Positions 50,039 to 58,751 of a stretch of 64,000 bases of DNA are shown here, piece by piece; position 1 is the stretch's first letter; each line of letters opens with the position of its first letter. Source of the DNA: Streptomyces noursei (GTDB taxonomy: Bacteria; Actinomycetota; Actinomycetes; Streptomycetales; Streptomycetaceae). The stretch is taken from NCBI RefSeq assembly GCF_001646665.1, contig NZ_LWBU01000279.1:246704-310703 (forward strand), read 5' to 3'. The position numbers were made by a program, and so were the translations under genes. The notes beneath the pieces were generated by a model, which was not told where the DNA came from, did no database searches, and saw only the letters and a program-made list of their open reading frames with translations.

Positions 50039-51475
50039 ATGACGGGGCCCGTACTGGCCGTCGACCAGGGCACCTCGGGCACCAAGGCCCTGGTGATCTG
50101 CCCGGACCGCGGCGTCATCGGCTCCGCCACCGCCCCGGTGCGTCCCCGCCACCTGCCGGGCGGCCGGGTGGAGGCCGACCCGCGCGAGCTGCTCGACTCC
50201 GTCGTCGGCGCCGGGCGCCGCGCCCTGGCCGCCGCCGGGGAGCCGGTCGTCGCCGTCGGCCTGTCCAACCAGGGCGAGACGGTCCTCGCCTGGGACCCCG
50301 CCACCGGGGAGCCGCTGACCGACGCCATCGTCTGGCAGGACCGGCGGTCCGCGGACGTCTGCGCCGAACTGGCCCCGCACGCCGACCGGTTGCGGGAGGT
50401 CACCGGACTGCCCCTCGACCCCTACTTCGCCGCTCCGAAGATGGCCTGGATACGCCGGCACCTGACCCGTGAAGGCGTGGTGACGACCAGCGACGCCTGG
50501 CTGGTCCACCGGCTCACCGGCGAGTTCGTCACCGACGCGGCGACGGCCGGGCGCACCCAGCTGCTCGACCTGGACCGGGCCGCCTGGTCGCCCGAGGCGC
50601 TGGAGGTCTACGGGCTGTCCGGCGAGCGCCTGCCGCGGATCGTGGACGCGGCGGGCCCGGTGGGCACCACGAGCGCCTTCGGCCCCGGCGTACCGCTGAC
50701 CGGCCTGCTGGTCGACCAGCAGGCCGCGCTGCTCGCCCAGGGCGCGACCGCGCCGGGCGACGCCAAGTGCACCTACGGCACCGGGGCGTTCCTCCTCGCC
50801 CAGACCGGCGACCGGCCCCGGCGCGGCGGATCGGGGCTCGTCGCCTGCGTGGCGTGGCGGCTCGCCGGGCGGACCGCCTACTGCCTGGACGGGCAGGTGT
50901 ACACGGCCGCCTCCGCCGTGCGCTGGCTCACCGACCTCGGGGTGATCGGCGGGGCCGCCGACCTCGACCCGGTGGGGTCCTCCGTGCCGGACGCGGGCGG
51001 CGTCACCTTCGTCCCGGCGCTGGCCGGGCTCGCCGCCCCCTGGTGGCGCGGTGACGCCCGCGGTTCGGTGACCGGCCTCGGGCTGGACACGACGGCCGGG
51101 CACCTCGTGCGGGCCCTGTGCGAGGGGATCGCCGCGCAGGTGGTGGAGCTGGCGGGCGCGGCCGCGACCGACCTGGGCGCCCCGCTCGCGACCCTGCGCG
51201 TCGACGGCGGCCTGACCCGCTCGGCGCTGCTCATGCAGACCCAGGCCGACCTGCTCCAGCTGCCGGTGGAGGTGGCCTCGTCCCCGGACGCCACCGCCCT
51301 CGGCGCCGGTGCCCTCGCCCGCCTCGGCCTCGACCCGCTGCTGCCGCTGGGCGAGGTGGTACCGCGGTGGCGGCCGTCCGCCGTCTACGAGCCGCGCGTC
51401 TCCGCCGCCGAGGCCGCCGAGCGGATGGGCGCCTTCCGCGCGGCCGTGGCCGCCCTGCCGGAGCGCACGCCGTGA
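50039..51475 (+). CDS. FGGY-family carbohydrate kinase, glycerol-kinase-like
   Basis: 478 residues. LAVDQGTSGTKALVI is the phosphate-1 motif; WQDRRSADV, GLLVDQQAALLAQG (catalytic Asp) and GLTRSALLMQTQADLL with ATALGAGALARLG complete the FGGY fold. Glycerol kinase has NQRET at its glycerol site; here it is NQGET, so the substrate-binding Arg is Gly while Glu, the Trp and the Tyr-equivalent remain. With two following flavoenzymes it resembles a glpK-glpA-glpB set. Substrate: glycerol or a related polyol, uncertain. GTG of the next gene overlaps its stop. Confidence 0.8.
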   Translation: MTGPVLAVDQGTSGTKALVICPDRGVIGSATAPVRPRHLPGGRVEADPRELLDSVVGAGRRALAAAGEPVVAVGLSNQGETVLAWDPATGEPLTDAIVWQDRRSADVCAELAPHADRLREVTGLPLDPYFAAPKMAWIRRHLTREGVVTTSDAWLVHRLTGEFVTDAATAGRTQLLDLDRAAWSPEALEVYGLSGERLPRIVDAAGPVGTTSAFGPGVPLTGLLVDQQAALLAQGATAPGDAKCTYGTGAFLLAQTGDRPRRGGSGLVACVAWRLAGRTAYCLDGQVYTAASAVRWLTDLGVIGGAADLDPVGSSVPDAGGVTFVPALAGLAAPWWRGDARGSVTGLGLDTTAGHLVRALCEGIAAQVVELAGAAATDLGAPLATLRVDGGLTRSALLMQTQADLLQLPVEVASSPDATALGAGALARLGLDPLLPLGEVVPRWRPSAVYEPRVSAAEAAERMGAFRAAVAALPERTP

Positions 51476-51537
51476 CCCGGGCCGCCGCCGTGACCGGGGC
51501 CGCCGCCGTGACCCGGGCCGCCGCCGTGACCGGGGCC
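51472..51537 (+). repeat. 18-bp tandem repeat encoding the N-terminus of the GlpA-like protein
   Basis: Units alternate GTGACCCGGGCCGCCGCC and GTGACCGGGGCCGCCGCC, about 3.7 copies. Each unit begins with an in-frame GTG, so copy-number change would preserve the frame and offer several starts. Confidence 0.8.
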
Positions 51538-52905
51538 GCCCCGCCCGGCGCACCGTACGACGTGGTCGTGGTCGGTGCCGGGGTCGTCGGCTCGGCCATC
51601 GCCAGGGAGCTGGCCCGCTTCCCGCTGCGCACCGCGCTGGTGGACGCCGCGGACGACGTCGGCGAGGGCACGTCCAAGGCCAACACCGCGATCCTGCACA
51701 CCGGTTTCGACGCCGTCCCCGGCTCGCTGGAGGCCCGGCTCGTACGGGAGGGGCACCGGCTCCTGACCGGCTACGCCGCACACACGGGCATCCCGGTGGA
51801 GCCGCTCGGCGCGCTGCTCGTCGCCTGGGACGAGGACCAGCTCGCCGCGCTGCCGGGGCTGGCGCGCAAGGCCCTGGCGAACGGGTACGGGGCGGCCCGG
51901 CTCATCGGCCCCGAGGAGCTGAGGGCCCGTGAACCGCACCTCGGGCCGGGGGCACTCGGCGCCCTGCACGTGCCGGACGAGAGCGTCATCTGCCCGTGGA
52001 CGACCGTGCTCGCGTACGCCACGCAGGCCGTCCGCGCGGGGGTGGACCTGCTGCTGGGCCACCGGGTGCTGGACGTCCGGCCGGGGCACGAACTGGTGAC
52101 GACCCGGGGCGTGCTGCGCACCCGGTTCCTCGTCAACGCCGCGGGCCTGCACGCCGACGAGCTGGACCGGCGGCTCGGCCACCGCGACTTCACGGTGCGG
52201 CCCCGGCGGGGCGAGCTGATCGTGTTCGACGCGTGCGCCCGCGGCCTGGTGCGGCACATCCTGCTGCCGGTGCCGACCGCCCGCGGCAAGGGCGTGCTGG
52301 TCTCCCCCACCGTGCACGGCAAGGTGCTGCTGGGGCCCACCGCGGAGGACGTGGACGACAAGGCGGCGACCGGGTCGACGGCCGAGGGCTTGGCGTTCCT
52401 CCGGGAGCGGGGCCGCCGGATCCTGCCCGCGCTGCTGGACGAGGAGGTTACGGCGGTCTACGCGGGGCTGCGGGCGGCGACCGAGGAGGACGACTACCGG
52501 ATCGCCTGCCACCCCGGACAGCGGTACGTCACCGTGGGCGGCATCCGCTCGACGGGGCTCACCGCCTCCCTGGCCATCGCCGCCCACGTGGTCGGCCTGC
52601 TGACCCGCGCCGGGCTGGAGCCCGGCCCCGCGCGCGAGCTGCCCGCGGTGCGGATGCCGAACGTGGGCGAGGCGTTCCCGCGGCCGTACGCCGACGCGGA
52701 GGCGATCGCCGCCGATCCGGCGTACGGGGAGATCGTGTGCCACTGCGAGCGGGTGACGCGCGGCGAGATCCGCGACGCGCTCGCCTCACCGGTCCCGCCC
52801 GCCACGCCCGCCGGGCTGCGGCGCCGGACGCGGGCGGGCGCGGGCCGCTGCCAGGGGACCTTCTGCGGGGCGGCGGTCCGGGAGCTGTTCGAGGGGGCGC
52901 GATGA
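51472..52905 (+). CDS. GlpA-like FAD-dependent (DAO) oxidoreductase with BFD-type 2Fe-2S domain
   Basis: 477 residues. The first ~20 residues are a repeat (TRAAAVTGAAAVTRAAAVTG) encoded by four 18-bp units; any of the in-frame GTGs could be the real start. Then FAD motif DVVVVGAGVVGSAIARELARF, GEGTSKANTAILHTGFD, GGIRSTGLTASLAIA, and at the C-terminus EIVCHCERVTRGEIRDAL ... GRCQGTFCG, the four-Cys [2Fe-2S] site. This is the anaerobic-type GlpA architecture: oxidation of glycerol 3-phosphate or a similar 2-hydroxy substrate. It overlaps both neighbours by four bases. Confidence 0.8.
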   Translation: MTRAAAVTGAAAVTRAAAVTGAAPPGAPYDVVVVGAGVVGSAIARELARFPLRTALVDAADDVGEGTSKANTAILHTGFDAVPGSLEARLVREGHRLLTGYAAHTGIPVEPLGALLVAWDEDQLAALPGLARKALANGYGAARLIGPEELRAREPHLGPGALGALHVPDESVICPWTTVLAYATQAVRAGVDLLLGHRVLDVRPGHELVTTRGVLRTRFLVNAAGLHADELDRRLGHRDFTVRPRRGELIVFDACARGLVRHILLPVPTARGKGVLVSPTVHGKVLLGPTAEDVDDKAATGSTAEGLAFLRERGRRILPALLDEEVTAVYAGLRAATEEDDYRIACHPGQRYVTVGGIRSTGLTASLAIAAHVVGLLTRAGLEPGPARELPAVRMPNVGEAFPRPYADAEAIAADPAYGEIVCHCERVTRGEIRDALASPVPPATPAGLRRRTRAGAGRCQGTFCGAAVRELFEGAR

Positions 52906-53945
52906 CGGGCACGGGGACGACAGGGACGGGGGCCGGGACGACAGGCACGGGAACGACAGGGACGGGGACGGGGACGGGGACGGGGACGGCGGAGCGTACG
53001 GTCGACGTGCTCGTCGTCGGGGCGGGGCCCGCCGGACTGGCCGCCGCCGCCCGGCTGGCCGCCCGGGGCGCGGGCACCGTGGAAGTGCTGGAGCGGGAGC
53101 CGGAGCGGGACCTCGCGGGCGTCCGGCGGCGGGCGGACGCGGCGGTACGCGCCGGTGCGGTGCTCCGCGCCGGCGCGACCGCCACCGGCTGGTCCGGCCC
53201 GCTCACGCTGGACACGACGAGCCCGTCCGGCCGCGCGCGGGTCACCGCGCGGGCGGTGGTCCTGGCGACGGGTGCGCGGGAACGCCCGCGCGCTGCCCGC
53301 CTCGTGCCGGGGACCCGCCCCGCGGGAGTGCTGACCGGGGGCCAGGTGCGACGGGCGTTGGACCGCGGGCAGCCCGTCGGCACCCGCGCGGTGGTCGTCG
53401 GTGCGGAGCCGGACGCCGTGCGGGCGGTACGGACGCTGCGCGGGGCGGGCGTGCGGGTGGTGGCCGTGGTCACGCGGGAGCCGTGGCGCCGGCCGGGCGC
53501 CGTCACCGGGCGGCTGCCCGTGCTGCGCGGTACGGCGGTCGCCGAGGTCCTCGGGCGCGGGCGGTTGTCGGGCGTACGGGTGCGGCACCGGGACGGGCGC
53601 GGGACGACCCTGGCGTGCGACACCCTGGTCCTCACCGGCGACTGGGTCCCGGAGCACGAGCTGGCGCGGTCGGGTGGCGTGGCCCTGGCCGGGGGGACGC
53701 GCGGGCCGGCGGTGGACGGTGCGTCCCGTACGTCGGTGCCCGGCGTGTTCGCGGTGGGCGGCCTGGTGCACCCGGGCGGACCGGCCGGCGGGGCCGCCGC
53801 GGAGGGGCGGGCGGTGGCGGGGCCCGTGCTGGCCTTCCTGTCCGGTGCCGAGCCGTGGCCCGGGGCGGTCGTGCCCGTGGAGGGCGGGGCGCCGCTGCGC
53901 GGGTGGCGCCGCATCGCCGGCCGTTGGCGCGGCCCGTGGTGGTGA
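52902..53945 (+). CDS. FAD-dependent pyridine-nucleotide-type oxidoreductase, GlpB/TM1433-like, internally short
   Basis: 347 residues. The first ~30 are Thr/Gly repeats from a ~6-bp GGGACG-type DNA repeat (52902-52990). FAD motif VDVLVVGAGPAGLAAAARLAA follows; the second Rossmann reads VVVGAEPDAVRAV, lacking the usual GxGxxG. CDTLVLTGDWVPEHELA and TSVPGVFAVGGLVHPGG are family blocks. Relatives have ~35 more residues after the first Rossmann strand; here that part seems deleted. Probable partner of the GlpA-like subunit in one complex. ATG overlaps the previous stop (ATGA). Confidence 0.7.
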   Translation: MTGTGTTGTGAGTTGTGTTGTGTGTGTGTAERTVDVLVVGAGPAGLAAAARLAARGAGTVEVLEREPERDLAGVRRRADAAVRAGAVLRAGATATGWSGPLTLDTTSPSGRARVTARAVVLATGARERPRAARLVPGTRPAGVLTGGQVRRALDRGQPVGTRAVVVGAEPDAVRAVRTLRGAGVRVVAVVTREPWRRPGAVTGRLPVLRGTAVAEVLGRGRLSGVRVRHRDGRGTTLACDTLVLTGDWVPEHELARSGGVALAGGTRGPAVDGASRTSVPGVFAVGGLVHPGGPAGGAAAEGRAVAGPVLAFLSGAEPWPGAVVPVEGGAPLRGWRRIAGRWRGPWW

Positions 53946-53969
53946 CCCGGGACGGTGCCCTGCCGTGGG

Positions 53970-54749
53970 TCAGGGCGCGCTCAGCCCGGCGGCCCGCGCC
54001 GCCCGGCCGAGCACGTCCGAGAGCATGGCCGGGGTGAGCCGGCCGGTGAAGGTGTTGCGCTGGCTGACGTGGTAGCAGCCGAACAGTTCCAGGTCCGGTC
54101 CGCCGTCCGTGGCGGCCAGCGTGTGGTGCGCCCCGTGCGCGAACGCCGGCCGGGGCCGGGGCACCGACCAGCCGCCCGCGGCCAGCGCCGGCAGCGCGGC
54201 CTGCCAGCCGAAGGCGCCGAGGACCACGACGGCGCGCACCGTGGGGCGCAGCAGGCGCAGTTCACCGGCGAGCCAGGGGCGGCAGGTGTCGCGTTCGCCG
54301 GGCGTGGGCCGGTTCGCGGGCGGGGCGCAGTGGACGGGGGCGGTGACCCGTGTCCCGTACAGGCGCAGGCCGTCGTCGATGTCGGTGGAATCCGGCCGGC
54401 TGGCGAGGCCGACCCGGTGCAGGGCGGCGTACAGGACGTCCCCGGAGCGGTCGCCGGTGAACATGCGGCCGGTGCGGTTGCCGCCGTGGGCTGCGGGGGC
54501 GAGGCCGATGACGAGGAGGCGGGCGTCGTCGGGACCGAAGCCGGGCACGGGCCGCGCCCAGTAGTCCCAGCCGGCGTACGCCCGGCGTCCCTCGCGGGCC
54601 ACCTGTTCACGCCAGGCGACCAGCCGCGGGCAGGCGCGGCAGTGCGTGACCCGCTCGTCGAGCGCGGCCACGGACGGGGCGGTGGCGGCCGCCCGTTCGG
54701 GGTATCCGGGCTCGTCCGTCCCGCCCCGGGGCCCTTCGGACACGGACAT
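53970..54749 (-). CDS. Family 5 uracil-DNA glycosylase (UdgB-like)
   Basis: 259 residues. Four Cys near the N-terminus and middle (THCRACPRL pair) suit the 4Fe-4S cluster of families 4/5. GLAPAAHGGNRTGRMFTGDRSGD is the family 5 motif A (Ala-rich GLAPAxxG with Asn/Gly loop) and GCYHVSQRNTFTGRLT motif B with its His. It removes uracil and some other lesions from DNA, cytoplasmic. GAGAGGTC precedes ATG 54749. Confidence 0.9.
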   Translation of the reverse strand: MSVSEGPRGGTDEPGYPERAAATAPSVAALDERVTHCRACPRLVAWREQVAREGRRAYAGWDYWARPVPGFGPDDARLLVIGLAPAAHGGNRTGRMFTGDRSGDVLYAALHRVGLASRPDSTDIDDGLRLYGTRVTAPVHCAPPANRPTPGERDTCRPWLAGELRLLRPTVRAVVVLGAFGWQAALPALAAGGWSVPRPRPAFAHGAHHTLAATDGGPDLELFGCYHVSQRNTFTGRLTPAMLSDVLGRAARAAGLSAP

Positions 54750-54827
54750 GTGACCTCTCGCTCCCTCGCTCGGGGTGATCGCTGCGGTACCGACGCTAAC
54801 GCGCCGACCGGTGGGCAGACTTCCGGC

Positions 54828-55307
54828 ATGACGGTGAAGCGAAGTGCCGGCCTGCTGCTGTTCCGCACCTCGGACGGGGGGCTGAAGGTGCTCATCGCCC
54901 ACATGGGCGGCCCCCTGTGGGCGTCCCGCGACGCGGGGGCGTGGTCGGTCCCGAAGGGCGAGTACGGCGCGGACGAGACGCCCGAGGCGGCCGCGCGGCG
55001 GGAGTTCGTGGAGGAGCTGGGCCTGCCGGTGCCGGACGGGGAGCAGGTGCCGCTGGGCGAGACCCGCCAGGCGAACGGCAAGATCGTCACGGTCTGGGCG
55101 GTGGAGGCCGACCTGGACCCGGCGGCGGTGGTGCCCGGCACGTTCACCATGGAATGGCCGCGCGGGTCGGGGCGGACCCGGGAGTTCCCGGAGGTCGACC
55201 GTGTGGAGTGGATGTCCCCGGACCGGGCGGCATCCCGCCTGGTCTCCGGCCAGCAGGTGTTCCTGGAGCGGCTGGCCGCGTACGTGCGCGAGCGCGACGG
55301 GAGCTGA
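54828..55307 (+). CDS. NUDIX hydrolase (MutT-like)
   Basis: 159 residues. The Nudix box reads GEYGADETPEAAARREFVEELG: G-x5-E-x7-R-E-x2-E-E, intact. Starts KRSAGLLLFRTSDGGLKVLIAHMGG. Close to the Ap4A/house-cleaning subfamily by the SVPKGEYG lead-in. Divergent from the UDG gene with 78 bases between starts. No strong Shine-Dalgarno; may be leaderless. Confidence 0.85.
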   Translation: MTVKRSAGLLLFRTSDGGLKVLIAHMGGPLWASRDAGAWSVPKGEYGADETPEAAARREFVEELGLPVPDGEQVPLGETRQANGKIVTVWAVEADLDPAAVVPGTFTMEWPRGSGRTREFPEVDRVEWMSPDRAASRLVSGQQVFLERLAAYVRERDGS

Positions 55308-55374
55308 TTGTCAGTGCCGTGCGCGAGAGTGGACGGCGGGGACGACACATCAACCGGTCGACAGGGAGCGAGAG

Positions 55375-55614
55375 ATGACCACCACCCTGACCATGCCCGA
55401 GCGCGCCGCGGCCCAGGCGTACATACGCCTGCTGGAGGCGACCCGGGCGGTGCTCGCCGATCCGGTGCTCGCCCCGATGGCCGGCGCGTACCTGGCGTCA
55501 CCGATGGCGGAGGCGGACGAGGCGCTGCGCCGCGCCGGCCTGACGGGCAATGAGGCGCGGCTGCTGCACCTGGTGTCCGTGCTGCGTTCAGCGGGCGGCG
55601 CCGCCTCCTCGTAG
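55375..55614 (+). CDS. Small hypothetical protein of 79 residues
   Basis: MTTTLTMPERAAAQAYIRLL begins a helical protein with LLEATRAVLADPVLAP and a C-terminal Ala/Ser tail. AGGGAG lies six bases before ATG 55375. It follows the Nudix gene by 67 bases and its last 27 bases overlap the end of the convergent P450 gene. I recognise no family; good ribosome site and codon bias support it. Confidence 0.55.
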   Translation: MTTTLTMPERAAAQAYIRLLEATRAVLADPVLAPMAGAYLASPMAEADEALRRAGLTGNEARLLHLVSVLRSAGGAASS

Positions 55615-56841
55615 CCGTACGGGCAGGGTGCGCACGCTGTTGCCGACGAAGCTCGGGACGCGGGGCAGGCTCGCCTCGGGGACCGCGAGGTCCAGGTCCG
55701 GGAAGCGGGTGAAGAGCCGTTCGAGGGCGATGGTGGCCTCCATGCGGGCGAGCGGCGCGCCGAGGCAGTAGTGCGGCCCGTGTCCGAGGGAGAGGTGGCG
55801 GACGGCGGTGCCGCGGGCGGTACGGGTGATGTCGAACCGTTCGGCGTCGGGGCCGTGGGCGTCCTTGTCGCGGCCGGCCGCCGAGTAGCCGGCCAGGACG
55901 GGGGTGCCCGCCGGGACGAGCGTGCCGTCGAGGGTGAGGTCGCGCGTGGGGTAGCGGAAGGGGAAGTGGCTGACGGGGCTGTCCCAGCGGAGGGTCTCCT
56001 CGACCGCGTCGGCCCAGTGGGCGCGGCCGTCGAGGAGCAGGCCGAGCTGGTCGCGGTGGGCGCACAGGGCGCGGACGGCGTTGGTGACGAGGTTCAGGGT
56101 GGTCTCGTGCCCGGCGACGACCATCAGGAGCAGGGTGCCGATCAGTTCCCCTTCGCCGAGCCGGTCGCCGCCGGCGTCCCGGGCGGCGATCAGGGCGCTG
56201 GTCAGGTCGTCGCCGGGGGCCGCCCGCCGGGCCGCCACGACGGCGCCGAGGGTCTCGGCCATCTCCTGGTTGGCGGCCGTCACCTCCTCGGGGCCGATGT
56301 CGGTGGAGACCACCAGGCTGGACAGCCGGTGGAGCCGGTCGTGGTGTTCGTCCGGCACGCCGAGCAGTTCGCAGATGGTGCCAAGGGGAAGCGGCAGGGC
56401 GAGATGGCGGCGCAGGTCGGCGACGCCGTCGCCGGCCCGTGCGGCCCGGTCCAGCCCGTCGAGGAGCCGGGCGGTCAGCGCCTCGACGCGGGGCCGCAGT
56501 TCCGCCACGCGCCGCGCGGTGAAGGCCTGGCCGACGAGCGACCGCAGCCGCCGGTGGTCGGCGCCGTCGGCGGTGGTCATGCCCGGGACGGTGGCGAAGG
56601 TCCGCAGCGGCCAGCCGGCGGGTATGCGCCCGTCGCGCAGGGCGGTGAAGTGCTCGGCGCCCTTGGCCACGTCCGGGTGGGTGAGGAACCGCTTGAGCGC
56701 CTCGTGGCCGACCACGGCCATGCCGGGTACGTCGCCTGGGAGGACGACGGGCGCGACGGAGCCCTGGGCGAGGAGCCGCGCGTTGGCCGCGTGCGGGCAG
56801 CCTCCGGCGGAGTCCATGCGGTGCGGTCGTGCGGCGTTCAT
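55588..56841 (-). CDS. Cytochrome P450
   Basis: 417 residues. I-helix AGHETT, K-helix EETLR (ExxR), heme loop LSLGHGPHYCLGAPLARME with the Cys ligand: a complete class I bacterial P450. Soluble, needs a ferredoxin and reductase, none of which are adjacent. No biosynthetic partners nearby, so the substrate is unknown. GGAGACC precedes ATG 56841. The end overlaps the small gene on the other strand by 27 bases. Confidence 0.9.
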   Translation of the reverse strand: MNAARPHRMDSAGGCPHAANARLLAQGSVAPVVLPGDVPGMAVVGHEALKRFLTHPDVAKGAEHFTALRDGRIPAGWPLRTFATVPGMTTADGADHRRLRSLVGQAFTARRVAELRPRVEALTARLLDGLDRAARAGDGVADLRRHLALPLPLGTICELLGVPDEHHDRLHRLSSLVVSTDIGPEEVTAANQEMAETLGAVVAARRAAPGDDLTSALIAARDAGGDRLGEGELIGTLLLMVVAGHETTLNLVTNAVRALCAHRDQLGLLLDGRAHWADAVEETLRWDSPVSHFPFRYPTRDLTLDGTLVPAGTPVLAGYSAAGRDKDAHGPDAERFDITRTARGTAVRHLSLGHGPHYCLGAPLARMEATIALERLFTRFPDLDLAVPEASLPRVPSFVGNSVRTLPVRLRGGGAAR

Positions 56842-56944
56842 GAGCGGTCTCCTGTCCGTCGCCGCCGTGCCCCGGTGGCACGGACGGGCGTCCTGGGCGG
56901 GTCCTGCCGTGCGGGCGGGCGCCGGGCCGCGGCCGGGTGGCTCG

Positions 56945-57361
56945 TCAGCCCTCCACCCAGCCGTGCGCGCGGGCCAGTTCGGTGACCCGGGTGCGGACGC
57001 GCTTGAGCTGGGCGGTGGTGAGGGTGCCGTCGGCGTCGATGAGGACCTCGGTCAGTTCGGCCTGGAACTCCGCGGTGGACAGCACGTCGAGCGTGTCGTC
57101 GTCGGCGTCGTCCCGCGGCACCGGGACGGCGGCGGCCGCCGGGCGGCGCGGGGGCTGGTGGACGAGCCGGATCTCGGACGCCTTGGGGCCCTTGTCGCCC
57201 ATCTCCAGGTAGAACTCGACCTCCCGCCCGGCCTGGTACAGGTACTTGTCGTCGACCAGGTCGTTCGCGTGCATGAAGACGTCCTCGCCGCCTTCCCGGG
57301 GCACGATGAACCCGTACCCGCGGACCTCGTCGAACCGCAGGATCTTGCCCATCATCAGCAC
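56945..57361 (-). CDS. Cold-shock-domain protein with acidic C-terminal extension
   Basis: 138 residues. Cold-shock domain 1-72: GKILRFDEVRGYGFIVP (RNP1 GYGFI), GGEDVFMHANDL (RNP2) and GDKGPKASEIRLV. The extension (~78-138) has DDADDDTLDVL, then a helical segment AEFQAELTEVLIDADGTLTTAQLKRV. A single CSD with such a tail is a known actinobacterial variant. Binds RNA or single-stranded DNA. GGAGG lies seven bases before GTG 57361; ATG 57355 is an alternative. Confidence 0.85.
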   Translation of the reverse strand: MLMMGKILRFDEVRGYGFIVPREGGEDVFMHANDLVDDKYLYQAGREVEFYLEMGDKGPKASEIRLVHQPPRRPAAAAVPVPRDDADDDTLDVLSTAEFQAELTEVLIDADGTLTTAQLKRVRTRVTELARAHGWVEG

Positions 57362-57547
57362 AGCCGTACCTCCACGCCCACGCGCCGCTCCGCCACCCGT
57401 ACGGGTCCTGGGCCCGCTCGGCCCGGCGGTGAATCTACCGCCGTTCGGCCCCGCCCGGCAGCGCCCCGGCGGGTGCCGTCCGGTGCGCCCGGACCCCGGG
57501 CGGCGCACGGTGGGCACCGAACGAGACGGGCACCGGGACCGGGCGCG

Positions 57548-57606
57548 GCGGCACGGCGGCACGGCGGCACGGCGGCACGGCGGCACGGCGGCACGGCGGC
57601 ACGGCG
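57548..57606. repeat. 8-bp tandem repeat, seven units
   Basis: GCGGCACG repeats seven times without error in the 406-base gap between the cold-shock and GNAT genes. Lack of spacers rules out a CRISPR. The rest of 57362-57767 has no clear gene; GC-rich CGGGCACC motifs appear before the repeat. It could be a slippage-prone spacer or structured element. Confidence 0.8.
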
Positions 57607-57767
57607 GCGGTGGACGTCCGGCCGGGGCGCGGCGGTGCCGGTCATCCGCACGCCACGACACACCGGTGGTCGCCGCGCTGCGTCGCGCCGGGGGCGGCAT
57701 GGTGGGGAGGGACCGACCCGCACCCGCCGGTGGCACACCGAGCGCACCGAGACCCAAGGGGATTGAC

Positions 57768-58274
57768 ATGCCGATGATGCGCCGGGCACGCGTGTCCGAC
57801 CACCGCGCACTGGTCGAGTGCGCGCACAGGTGGGCCGGCCGGTCGCCGGCGCCGGCCGGCCCCCGCGGGCCGTCGCTGATCCTGCCGAGACTGTTCCTGC
57901 AGTTCTTCGCGGGTACGAGCCTGGTGGCGGAGGACAGCACGGGGGTCAAGGCGTTCCTGATCGGCCTCCACTCGGCCGACAGCGAGGAGGTCGCCTACAT
58001 CCACTTCGTGGGGGTCGACCCGGTGCTGCGCGGGCGCGGCCTGGCACGCGGCCTGTACACGGCGTTCTTCGAGCGGGCCGCCGAGGCCGGCAGGCGGGAG
58101 GTGCGGGCGGTGGCCGCCCCGGGGGACGGCGCGGCGGTCGCCTTCCACCGGGCCATGGGGTTCGGCGTGGTGGAGGGCGACCACGAGGTCGAGGGGATGT
58201 CCGTGCACCGGGACCACGACGGCCCCGGGCAGGACCGGGTGTGCTTCCGCAGGACGATCGGCGCCGGGACGTGA
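57768..58274 (+). CDS. GNAT-family N-acetyltransferase
   Basis: 168 residues. IHFVGVDPVLRGRGLARGLYTAFFERA is the acetyl-CoA loop (R/Q-x-x-G-x-G/A form RGRGLA). FHRAMGFGVVEGD is motif B. Substrate unknown. AAGGGG precedes ATG 57768. A hairpin follows the stop. Confidence 0.85.
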   Translation: MPMMRRARVSDHRALVECAHRWAGRSPAPAGPRGPSLILPRLFLQFFAGTSLVAEDSTGVKAFLIGLHSADSEEVAYIHFVGVDPVLRGRGLARGLYTAFFERAAEAGRREVRAVAAPGDGAAVAFHRAMGFGVVEGDHEVEGMSVHRDHDGPGQDRVCFRRTIGAGT

Positions 58275-58275
58275 C

Positions 58276-58306
58276 GGAGCGGGCCCGGGAGTCCCGAGCC
58301 CGCTCC
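58276..58306 (+). terminator. Hairpin after the GNAT gene
   Basis: GGAGCGGGC (58276-58284) pairs with GCCCGCTCC (58298-58306), with an inner CGGGA/TCCCG stem. It starts just past the stop. The remaining intergenic sequence to 58751 (477 bases total) is GC-rich without a convincing gene; TACGAT at 58670-58675 is a weak promoter candidate for the next operon. Confidence 0.6.
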
Positions 58307-58751
58307 CGCTAGCCGTCCTTCTCGCGGATCGGTGTGCGGCCGGCCGTCCTGGTGACGCCCTGGTGCTCGCGCACGCGGCGTACGGCCCACTGCTGATCAG
58401 GGCTGCCGCGGCGGTGGCGGCAGTCGCCCCTTCACCGTCGGGCGGCCGCCGACCCGCGCGCCTGAGCTCCGGACCCCTCGCGGCCCCTGGCCGGCCCGGT
58501 CCCGCACGTGGCCCGCTCCCGCGACCCGGCGCCCGGCCCGCCGGGACGGCGCGGGGCCGGACCCGGGACCACGGTCCGGGCCGGCCGCCCGGCACGGGGG
58601 CGACGGACCCGGTCCCGCCCGGCCCGCGGCCGCGTGGCCGATCTCCGCGACGGCGCGCCCTCCGTGTCATACGATCACGCCCGGCGGCCGCGTCACCGGC
58701 GTCACCCCCGGCGCCGCCCGAAGGCCGCCCACGCGCCCATGGAGGTCAACC

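Noticed and set aside
52902..52990. Short GGGACG repeats as an array or promoter
   Set aside because: They lie inside a coding frame and encode Thr/Gly; better explained as low-complexity coding.
55588..56841. P450 as part of a natural-product cluster
   Set aside because: No PKS, NRPS, terpene cyclase or ferredoxin genes nearby; neighbours are housekeeping.
57548..57606. CRISPR array
   Set aside because: Units are 8 bp and contiguous with no spacers and no cas genes.
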